Assembly: GCA_916610825.1 (NCBI GenBank)
Contig: OU744452.1
Span: forward strand, 9,022,021 to 9,086,020
DNA from: Haliclystus octoradiatus
Lineage: Eukaryota; Cnidaria; Staurozoa; Stauromedusae; Haliclystidae
Length of the DNA stretch: 64,000 bases
Direction: 5' to 3'
The translations under genes were made by a program, and so were the position numbers. Positions 45,374-57,300 of this stretch are shown here, in pieces (position 1 is the first letter of the stretch; the number at the start of each line of letters is the position of its first letter). The notes below the pieces were generated by a model. The model did no database searches, had not been told where the DNA came from, and was given only the letters and a program-made list of their open reading frames with translations.

Positions 45374-48300
45374 CTCAGGGTTGAAGAAATGATATACAAA
45401 TGCATCCCATGAAGAAAGACAAACATAGACAGTACCAAGCCACATAAAGCAACAGAATGAGATGAAGTAGCGATGGTTGTAAAACCCAATGCAATTATTC
45501 ATCCAAGCTAGAGTTCAAGTCAAGGTGACTAACCACTAGATAAAGTTCATGTTATCTTTACCAAGATGATCAAAAATGATTCAGCATATCGCTGAATACA
45601 GTTAGGTTTTAGGAGATGCAAGGTAGTGACAAAAGGCATAACAATGACTGTATCTTGGACATTCAACAACCAAAGAAGCTACACATTCAGTAGTGATCAA
45701 TTTTCAATCAACTATTGTATGAGTTTCCATGTGATTGATAATGCTCTGTTACTTAAGTTGTTAATATTACCTACATCTTACATATATTTGATGGTATAAA
45801 CGATTGCCTTCAAGGTATTGTTATGATATCACATGATGTTGAATATATAATGCCATGTGATATGGAATGTAGTGTGATAATTAGTAAGGTATTGTAATAG
45901 GCTGTATCGTCATTTCATTAGTTAAAGGTACATGTATTTTTTCAAGGCTCTTGTCGATTGGCCGTTGTTGTGGTATCAATGAGTGGAAGTCTGTTCCCTG
46001 GCAAAAGAAAATGAATTAACAAATATGGTTTATAGGCTACTTATATTGAACTGCTCATAAACACCTTATAACAGTCCAGAAACCCTGTAATCCAGAAGTC
46101 CAGAAATTAATGACCTGTTTCTTGTGAACCTTTCATGGGCAGTTTAACTTTTATGAACTGATTTCATGTGCTGTGTTTCCTCCATGCATAAATTATAAAT
46201 AAATTACAAAGGATACGACAATGATGATCCATTTTGAGAACACACCTAGAATTTTAAAACATACATATTACAAAATATAAACAATTAAATTGATTACAAA
46301 GGCATCAGACTGGGATATCTGGGAACGCCTGTACCTGGGGAGATCAGTCCAAATTAGGTGCTCTACTCTAAAAACTGTGTTCAGGCTCTGAAAAATAAAA
46401 TTTACTTTCATAATTTAATTTCTATGCCACGCGCGACATTTTAAAACGTATTGAATATCAGGAATGTTTAATAAATGTTTTACTTTTCACAAGAAAGAAA
46501 GTTTGTTTGTTTGATAATCTGAGCCCCAGTAATTTTTTCGCATCGAAACGAGATGATCTTAAAATAGCTTTTGAGGCCAATTCTCAGTGATTTTGCCGTG
46601 GCAAAACAGATCAAAATGTTTGGAAATGATCAATATTGGGTCAACAAAGATAGACTTTTGAGGATGTTATTGATGTCGGACAAAGACATCGTTTTTAAAT
46701 TTGAATTATTCAATGCTTGAGGATGTTAAATACAATTTATTTGGTTGATTTTCACAAAGGTAAGATAATATTATGGCCTGTTTACAACTCTCAAAAACAC
46801 AAATCTGAGTTAGACTATCTTGGTTCTATTATAATATCTTGATACTATCAATGTAATTGAAATACGAAAATATAAGCCATTGATTTTAGATTGTTAAAAT
46901 TACAAAACTGAAGCTATATCTTGGATATTTTTCTTCTTTGCAAGAACTATTATAGATTCGTAAACAGGAAAACGGTATCAAATATGCAGTTATTATTTCT
47001 TTATTCCATATTATATTGGAAAAAGGTCTTTGCAAATCGCGAAACTCTTTTTTATAGTTTATTGCCTTCAAAACACTCCGTAATTATATTTCAAATTTTT
47101 TCGCTGTGAAAACTCAAAAATGATTTGGTGATGTCATAACTGATGTTTGATAATGAGACTTGAGGCCCGAGCGAAGCGAGGGGCGGAGCCCGAAGCTCAG
47201 GCAAGCGGTCGCGAAGCGGCCGCGACAGCCAGCCCAGATCCGCGCATACAGAGTCAAAATTCAACCAAGGATAGTGGAGACCCAAATTTCAGCTGATAGT
47301 TTCTCCTGCGCGCTTAACAAAGATGCTTTCTGTGTCACTAGAATGTTCCATTAATTATTAGCATCGTGATTCTGTTTTTATTAAGTTCGATCATGTATTT
47401 TATTTTATATGAATTTTTAAACTCGACCTTTTCTGTAATACCCTTTGTTTCACTCTTTTGTCTCTTACACTTTTTTACAGTCACATGGTCTTGCGATTTT
47501 GTCCGCTCGCTGATGTGTTCTGCCTCAGGGCACGTAGTTGTAGCGCTATTGAATAACAATGATATGTAGCTTACCTGTTGCAAACTGAGCAATGATGAGC
47601 TCTTGGTGGCTTTGGCTGAATGCCTGAAAACAGAAAACAAAAATACAATCAATTGCAGCACGATACTATCAAGATTAATTGATCAAATTAATAACTATAC
47701 TATTTTGCTGAAATGAAATAAATTAAATTGACAAATCAATTATTGAATCACCCGTTATTAAACTTTGAATGTTATTTTACCAATTTGATTGGCAAACAGC
47801 CATGTTTAACTCAAATTCAAATTATTTTGAACAATGAAAATTATCAACAACAAAAACATTCAACAAACAAAATTAAAATATTACATTGCAATGTTGAACA
47901 TTTAGTTAACATTTAATGTTTCACAACCTCCTAACAAAAGACACAGCTTCCATGTCATAACTTTTTAATGAAAATATCAATTAGTCAAAAGTGAACTGAT
48001 ATTAGTCATTCTTGAAACGAAGTGCTTATATGTCCGTACGTACCAATAACAAAATTATTGTGTTATTCGTCCGTACGGACCGATAACAAGGTTTTTGTTG
48101 TTATTCGTCCGCATGGATCCTTGGAGATTAGGGAGAGTCGTTACCAGGCTTCGCTCCTCAAGAATTGGCGCCACTTTCACACAGTTCATATTTTCGTCGT
48201 TTCTCATCGTGGAAGGTCGTTTTCGTCGTTTCTCATCGTGGAAGGTCGTTCATGACATATTATTCTGTTCAAGTTTATTCAATTCAGTCATGGCTGCTTT

Positions 48301-51300
48301 ATTTGTTGGTGCCAAATTTGCTTCCTTACAAGCCGTTGAAGAAGCTGTCCGCTATTATGAAAAGATGTGTAACTGTATCTTTATAAAGAAAGATGGAAGG
48401 TACGTAAATATTTCATAACTTTTTGTGGTCCAAATTCAATAAATCATGTTTAACTATTTAATATTTTGGTGTAGCAAATACTGCCCGATAGCTGTTCAAT
48501 AGCAAATTGATTGATTGAATCCTAGCAAATTGTATTTTCAATTTATAGACGAACGAAAATACCTGAAGTAATGGAGACTATGGTTTACGATTTCGTGTTG
48601 TTCGAATGCAAGCAAGGCAAGAAACGAAAAACCAAAAGCACAGGCATAAGAAAACAACAGTCATCGTTCAAGCTAGATTGTATGGCATGCCTTTGATTAG
48701 TAAGTATTCGCATTATAGGCTATATCTACCATCATACTAAATTAATACCAATCTTATTAGGCATACGACCAAATATGCAATTCTTTCTCTGTAAGAAATT
48801 CTTCATTTTGATATATCTATCTATATTAAATATAACATGGGATTATATTCACAAGTACTTCAATGTATATTCACTTATTTACAGCGTCATTAATCATCAT
48901 GTTCCTTGCTACATTGTTTGTTCATATTTCCGCTGACTTCGTCTCTCGCATGAATGAAAGGCTTTGAATAATAATTCGTACCAAATCTAAAATGCTACTA
49001 ATTACGTAATTCAACCGTCTCGCTTTGAAACTATTGTTATACGCAGACCTAATTTGTTGTAAATTCATGTCAACAATGAACATTGTGTTATAAACAATAA
49101 ACATTCACTTGATCCTAAATGCGTAGCGCCTGCCGGTCAATTTTGCTCCTTTAATATAAATTTTGTTTGTCTGCGATTGTGTTCTAAATTATTGATGCTC
49201 CATTTTTATACAGGTACTCAAGCATGATCAAGATAATTACTTCCTTGAAATTGTGAAATGTGTGGAAGAACACAACCATGATGTATCTCCTGAGATGGTT
49301 GCAAGCTTCCCAGAGTGCCGGGTTATACCTGAAGACCCTGCAATCCTAGAACTGGCCACAATGCCAACCATAAAAACTGGGGATGTTAGACGCTATATTA
49401 TGCGCACCTCAAATGTTCCGGTAACTGGTCAGGATGTGTACAATTTCAGGAAAAAAGTTTTAACCAAAGAGAAATTGTATGATTTAGAAAAAGTAAGTAA
49501 GCAGATGGAGACTATTGAAAGTGATGGTGGATGTTGCAGATATGTGGTAAATGACAATGAAGATCTTGTTTTGTTGGGTTTTCAAACTCAGGAAATGCTC
49601 AACTTCCTCAAAAAAAATCCTTCAGTTTTGATAGTGGATGTCACCTACAAAACTAATGTCCACTGTTTTTACCGCTATTAACATTCATGGTAATTGATGA
49701 AAATGGTCATGGCATTCCAGTATGGCACTTCTTTCTGGTTAGGGAAACTGGTGATGTCATAAAAGATGCTGCTAAAATTGTTACGGAAAGTTATAATTTC
49801 AAGGAAACGAAGGTGATACTTATTGACAAAGATATGTCGGAATTAACATCTCTCAAGTCATGTTTCCCTGCAGCTAAAGTAATGCTTTGCAAATTTCATG
49901 TGAGCCAAGCAGTGAAACGGGCTCTTGCCAAAGTTAAAACAATTTCTGCTGATGAAAAAACTGAAGTGCATACCCTGTTCATGGAACAAGTCGTCACCAA
50001 AGATAAAACCAAGTTTATGGCGTCCAAAGCAGAAATGATGTCAATTCTTCCCACAGCAGCCCAAGACTATTTTTCAAAAAATTGGTACCGGTATAAATGC
50101 GCCTCAATGTGGGCAAACTATTTGAACAATGAAACAATTAATTTTGGAATAACAACTACTAATCATCTTGAGAGTTTCCACCAGAAAATTAAAAGATACC
50201 TAAACAAAAGTCTTTCGCTTTCAACATCCATTGAGATCCTTTTGGAAACTAATCTGCTATTGACTCTGGATCACCACCACAGATATCTTAACAACAATGG
50301 AAAGCGGCATTATGAAGTAGGTTGTAACAGACCAGAATTAATTGAATCAATTCGTAATTTTGTTTCACCTTATGCAGCAGATCTGATTTCAAAACAAATA
50401 GAGATAGCGGACTCCATCAATTACACTGCACAATCTCTGGGGGATATCTACACTGTCTCGCATCGTGGTGCAAAATATGAAACAACAGAATCCCAATGTA
50501 GTTGTCATTTCCACAACCAAATGAAGCTACCATGTCGCCATATGTTCATAATTCGATTCCTTGTACAAACTACACCAATCTTCCCTGTTACCCTCTGTCA
50601 TGAAAAGCACCATCTTGGTAGACCCTGTAATTCAAGTTTAACATCAACTCAAGAAAGTGGAATATCGTTTTCAAACACACAGCCAAAAACATTGAATCAA
50701 AAATACAGGATTGCCAATACTCTATGTAATGATGTTGCGTCTTATCTGTCAGACTTGGGTTCAAAAGAATGTGAACAAAAAATAACATTTCTCAAAGGGC
50801 TGCTATTTAAATGGAAAAGTGGTCAAGATTTTGGGATTGTAGACGTAGATGACTCAGAATACACAAGTGTAAGATAATGACAACCCCAATAATGAAAATC
50901 ATGCACTTTACTCATTATGCTTTGACATCTAACTATTATTATTATTATTATTGGTCGTTTAGGGATCCGATGAGAACGATGACCTTCACATGGAAAACGA
51001 TGTACCTTATGAAGATAATCTCACTGTAAGATACAATATAGCTGGATGTAAAGCATTGTTTTTATCTTGATTTAACTTATAATATTTCACTCCTTATCTT
51101 ATTCAGAATTCAGATGAATCTATGAACATTGACGAGCAAAATGTGGTTCATCCTACAAATAATTTCACAGTAAGATTTCTCTGATCACTTTATGCATAAT
51201 TTAGTGCATTCCAAAGTTTAAATTACTATCAAATCCAACTACAGTGAAACATGTATATAACAGGGTCCTTTATAAACAGGGTTGATTTAATAATAATTAA

Positions 51301-54300
51301 CTATTTGAGACATTGCAATATTGACTACTGTAGACAGGCAACCTGCATAACACGTTTGACAGTAAAGATGTGCGAATCCGACCCGAATCCGAGTCCGAAT
51401 CCGATCCGATCGGATTATTTCGGATTCGGGTTGATATTATAGTTCTTCGGATCGGATCGGATCGGATTTGTAGAGGCCTTTACTTAACCGGATTATTTCG
51501 GATTTTGAAAGAAAGACGATTATTACGTATATTTTGTAATTTTTATATAGTTACTGTTTTCGTGTTCCTCTGAACGGAAATACCTTGTAACTAATGTAAA
51601 TACTGCCACATTAATGTGTTTGCTAGATCAATTCATAAAATCTGTTCAATTGACTAAATTGATGTTAAGCAAATAAAAACCTTTAAAAAGGAAATGATTA
51701 TCATACCAATATTTCAGCTATTATAATTATGATAATTTCGAATGTGTCTTATGTTCTTCAGTACAGTGATATACAAGTTTTGCATATCGTTATTAGTCAG
51801 TTGTTAGTATTCGAGTGTGGTAGTTTTGAAAATTTATCGGTATATTTATTGTAACGATATGTCTAGCTCGACAGAACGCCCAGCTTTTACAAAGGAGTAT
51901 ATAGAAAATTTGTTATAGAAAAAGTCTGACCGTGCTTCAATTGAAGTATCAAACAAACGGCGTGCAGATTGTTGGAAAAAGTTTGGTTTTCCAAAGGTAG
52001 ATGGTATTTTATTCGACAACTTTGCATCCTGCTGTACATGTTTTACAACGTACAAATATAGCTCGACGAAAGGCAACAATCAATTGAATAAGCATGTATG
52101 TAGCGTAGAAGCTTATTCGTGTTATAGAAAAGGGTCAATCCACGTTAAATAATTTTGCATCTGGTACCAAACAGACAGAAGAAAAGATCGAATTGACAGA
52201 GGGAGAACGCCAGGAATTGCAATTAGATGTTATTAATGCCGCTGCATTAGATTTTGCCCCTCTTTCGAGTTATAATAAAGAGGGAATGAAAATAATGTAC
52301 TAGAGGGCAGCAAAACTGGCAATAAAATATGGCGAGGAATTAAACTTTGTAGATCACATTGTCAATAGAACTAACTAACTTGACAAGAACGTATCTACCG
52401 AAACGCCATCAACAAGTACGAGATATGATCAAAGAACAATTAAGTGACGAGGCTTTCTGTACTACAACCGACTTATGGAAAGAAAAATATACAGGGAAAT
52501 CTTATATGTCAATAACAGTTCATCACATATCTAAGAAATGGCTGCTTCAAAATTTTATCTGGTGTACTGTTCACTATAACCTTAGCGATCACACTGCTGC
52601 CAGCATCTCTAGGTGCTACTTGGATAATGTACCGCAAGCACCATTTAGATTAGTAACGACAGACAATACAAACACAATGCCTGCTGCCTTTAGATTTTTG
52701 CAAAGTGATGATCAAATTGGCTGCATGTCCCACATAAGCTCGTTAGTTGCCAAAGCATGTGTTACATCCAAAGAAGCACCAGAAGTCAAGGCAAATATTG
52801 AGATGGCAAAAAAACTTGTAGAGCACTGTAAGCGTATTGATATACAGCAGGATTTACCGAAGACCCTGAAGCAAACGATAGCAACGCGATTCTACACCTA
52901 TCGAGAAATGATTTCATCGGTTGTTGCGGATTGGGATGAGCTCGCAATTATTTTGGAGGGGCGACATGAAACCTCTTTCATTGAGAGTATTAATAAGCTT
53001 TTACTAATACAGACTTCCAGAGTTTTGAAGCCATTGCATGATTGTGGGTTGCAATTAGAGCAAGATCGTAAACCCACTCTACATCACTGTAAAATTCTGG
53101 GAAGCAAAATTAATTGCTGCTTTTGCAGAAAATTCTCACGATTCAACTGCTATCAAAAAGATGAGAAAAGTCGGCTTAGATGCCATTACAGCTAAACTTT
53201 CGAGCAGAATTGGCTTATACCATGACATTGCATCATCACTTGATCCTCGTGTGGGCAAATCAAGTGATGAATCCAAGTGGATATCGATTGTTACTGGCAC
53301 CGACAGAATCTTTAGTAAAATTAAAACAGCAAGTGCTGCTTCAGCTCCAGATCACAGTGATATCAATTCAGAGGAGGAACCGGTTGAGGTTAGTATCGTC
53401 TTCATTTCAATTTTTAGTAGTCATGCCTGAAATGCAATTGCCTTATTTGAGAAGAAATACCTCTCACTTGTGAGTGGACGTCCTAATTATAAGTAGTATT
53501 AAGAATCATAGCTGTGGTGCCCGCTGTGGTGATCATCCCAGAATCCCGACTCCCAATGCTGTATTTATGGGGATAAAACGTATTAGTTGAGCCTTGTTTA
53601 ATAGCTGGTTGTCTCATTTACAGAATATCGAAGCAACTCCCAGTACCGATGTCAGTCAACCACCGAGAAAGAAAAGAAATCCATGTGACGAAATTGAAGA
53701 GATCGCAGTCAGCTTTTACAAAAAGCCAGCACAACAAGTTTCTTCAATTGAAAATGAACTACGACAGTTTAATAATACTGATTTTAATGTAGAAAAATAC
53801 TATGAGAAAGCTCAAGCAGGGTCTACCAAAGAACGAGAATTTGATGTGCTTAAATTTTGGAAAGATCATCAACACATGTTTCCGAAAATATCAGAAGTAG
53901 CTAGGTTTGTGTTGTCGTGTCCTGCTAGCAGTGCTCCTTCAGAGCGTGTCTTTTCCAATGCAGGTTGGACAATTAATGTTAGACGGACACGGCTATTGCC
54001 AAAAAATGTAGATGCCCTACTCTGTATTCAAAGTGTTTTAAAAGGTGGGGCATGGAGTGCATTCGGAACAGATGACGAAGAACTGACATTTTCGGAATCT
54101 GAAGATGATGATATGATTGTATGAAAACTTTACTTTTACTGTCACATTTGCAAAATGTACATTTATTATTAGACACTTTAAATTTGTAATCCACATATAT
54201 ACATATATATCTTTGTTCAAGTTATATTTATAAGCGTTATTGTTTTGATTAGTCTCTCTAAAGGTTGGTCTATTCCATGGAAACATCTGTTTGATACCCT

Positions 54301-57300
54301 GTAAAATTTCGGATTTTTTCGGATTCTATACCAGAGCTTTCGGATTAAATCGGATTACATTCGAGATTTTTTATTCGGATCGGATCGGGTTAAGTTTATA
54401 TTTTTTCGTTCGGATCGGATCGGATTGTATCAATTAATCGTTCGTACCCGTAGTCAATTTTCGATAAATCCGATCCGACGCACACCTTTATTTGACAGTA
54501 TTATCATTATTGTCTTGTCCAGGAATCTGATGAGATTGATGACATAAATAATGCTGTAACTTCTGAAGATGAACAAAGTGTGATTTCTGGCAGCAAAAGT
54601 GCAACTGTAAGTATATTCTTTATATTATGTTTAGGACATTTTGTATCAGAGTAGATCGCTATTGAGCAGATATGGTATGGCGTTCAATAAATAATAATAA
54701 TAATAATTATTATTATGTTACGATTTGCATTATTTTTGCAGGACGACGACGAATTGACAATTTCCAGCTTTGCTTTGAAATCATGGAAGTTACCTCATAA
54801 CAATCCATTGGTAAGAAAATGGTGTGAACAAGCTAGATCACATTGTTCTGCCGTCTGTGTTGTATCACAACCTCACATACATTAGCGATCTCAGATCTTG
54901 TGACTTGGAAATTGCATATTTTGTCTTTTTAGAATCGAACACAATGGGAAAGTGATGATTCCATGGAAGAAGTTGCATCAACTGCAAAGCATAACGTAAG
55001 TTTATGATATAAAGTAATTATTGAATACTCTGTACATAGTAAAAACAGTTGAAATAATTATGAGTAAAATTTATGTTTGTTTGCTTAGGTGACTGGACAT
55101 GAATTCAATATAACAGTAGTATTATTTGCTCATTCAAACATTTTCTTCTATATTTCAGATCTCCTTAACTAATGTCAAATTGCCGATTGCTGCAAAAGTA
55201 AGAGGTCGTCCTCGCCAAAACCAAGTAAGACGCAAAGTAGCTCATAAATTTCAACTTCAATCAACATATCAGAAGCACCTCAAACTACTTATGTGCGTCG
55301 TAGACAAGAAAGTAGCAAGTCAAGTACTTAATGCAAGACCTGAGGAAATTGGATCAGCAATTGCCAATGAAGCTATTGATCTATCAGAACTTAAATTTTA
55401 TTTCCATGATGACGCATGGTCTTTGTTAGTAGAATGCATATCATTTAAAAAGCAAAATGACATGTTTTTTTGTAAGAAATGTAACAAAATTGATGATCAC
55501 ACCTTAATGTTCATTGAGTGCGAGAGCTGCCTCGAATGGTTTCATTACCGTTGTGTTGGTCTAAAGGGCAGAAGCAGCACCTCGAGATGGTATTGCCCTA
55601 CCTGCAAATAGCTCGTAATTGCCTTAAATTATTAAGTATACATAATTAATTGTAAATTACATTTATACATTTAATTTGTTAACAATGTGCATCATAATAA
55701 AAACATGAAAATTTCAACTGTTACTCCTTCTGTTGTTTTTCTTAAGTTCATGTAGAAAATTATTGAAATGTTTCCTCTCCCATAATCAAATCATCCGATA
55801 TGAGGCTCCCTCTCAAAAGCTATATTATTATGAAAGCCATATTATTAATATGTTTCAAATTAAATTGAAAAATTTTGGTAGGTGATAGGTGCTCAATTGC
55901 TTGTAGCTGGAAGATCAGACAGACACTATAGGTTAAACATTTTGGTTCAAATTAAGAGAGACACATATACTAGGAGCCAGCTATAGTTGACTTTCGATTA
56001 GATTTCCTACTGTAAATCATCGTAACAATATGAGCATGGATATATGGCTTGAGCAGCTACAGAAGTTCCCCATACTTTCGAATTGAAAAAGTAGACGGAC
56101 CAATAATTCAAAAAGAGATTCTTCCCCTTTTCCGCAAAATACATGCAAATAAATAAAAAGTTATGTTATTCCTCCGTGCTAAAATACGGACCAATAATAA
56201 AAAAGAATCGTTATTTGTCCGAAAAATACGTACGAATAACAAAAAAGTTATGTTATTCGTCCGTACGGACGATCATCATAACATATGTCGTTATTTGTCC
56301 GCAAATACGGACCAATAATAAAATAAAATCGTTATTGGTCCGTACGGACGAATAGCGTTAAAAATACAGTATTGGTCCGTACGGACCAATAAGGGTAGCC
56401 TTCTTGAAAATAGAGAACTTATAATATTTTAGAATATGTCATACACAATCTAGCAAAAATAGATAAAGTATCTAGAAGAAATAGATCAAGAAATGTTAAA
56501 TTCCTACTTACTGACTAAAATATTTTCCCCAGACACCTTGCAAAAGCATGTGTGTCTTTAAATCTGAGCTCTTGACTAATTTGGTAGAGTGTCACCATTG
56601 TTTAATAATTTATTACTTATACATCATATCATATCAGGCCTATTATATCAATTATTGCAACATGCGTTTTGCTATCTTTGATTACAAGCATTTATCAACC
56701 GCCATGGTCCGATAAAAATTTTTGCCTTCCGTGATCATCACTGATCCAAAGATTTTGCAAGTGAAGGCTTCGGATTTTTTCCCGGACATATGATGAACTA
56801 TTTTATATCAATTATCAGAACAAGGCGGTCTGCTATTGATTTCATTGTCGACGCTCCATCCTGTTTAAACTTGAACTCGTAAAGAAATTATTTCAGAACT
56901 TAATGTAAACGTAAACAAGCACTGATTATCGATTTGTGAATAGACAAATATTCTTTGGAAATCCGAAGGTTATAGCTTCATATTAATATTTAGTAAATAA
57001 TTATAAGAAAAACGTTAATTCTTGGCTGCTTTCGAAGTTCAGCTCAGCCTTCCGCGATCTAGGATCGCAGGATCGCAACTTTTATCGAACCCTGTCAACC
57101 GCTAAAGCAGTTTATTCATTTTCTTCTTACTTCTCTTTAATCATTTTAAATTAGCCCTCAAATCACAGACTTTTTCTTCACATAGCCAGTTTGCGAAATA
57201 GCCAGAAGAATTGTGTACATCGTACCTTTAAATCTTCTTACACACATAAAGCTATTTTGACCTGGAAAATGTTAATCAATATCAACTCACATTTCTTGCA

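Larger units (their letters stand above)
48018..56400 (+). mobile_element. 8.4-kb autonomous-type MULE transposon
   Basis: Bounded by TTCTTGAAA direct repeats. The inverted ends share CTTATnnGTCCGTACGnACCAATA-type sequence, with the outermost ~7 bp diverged. Both subterminal zones hold arrays of palindromic TCCGTACGGA sites. It encodes one multi-exon FAR1-MULE-SWIM-PHD gene on the plus strand. It lies in intron 3 of the ZDHHC16-like gene in antisense orientation, and itself hosts a BED-hAT at 51363-54490. Confidence 0.85.

Noticed and set aside
47160-47354. Opposing 64-codon frames over the GC-rich patch
   Set aside because: They are explained by lack of stop codons in GC-rich DNA.
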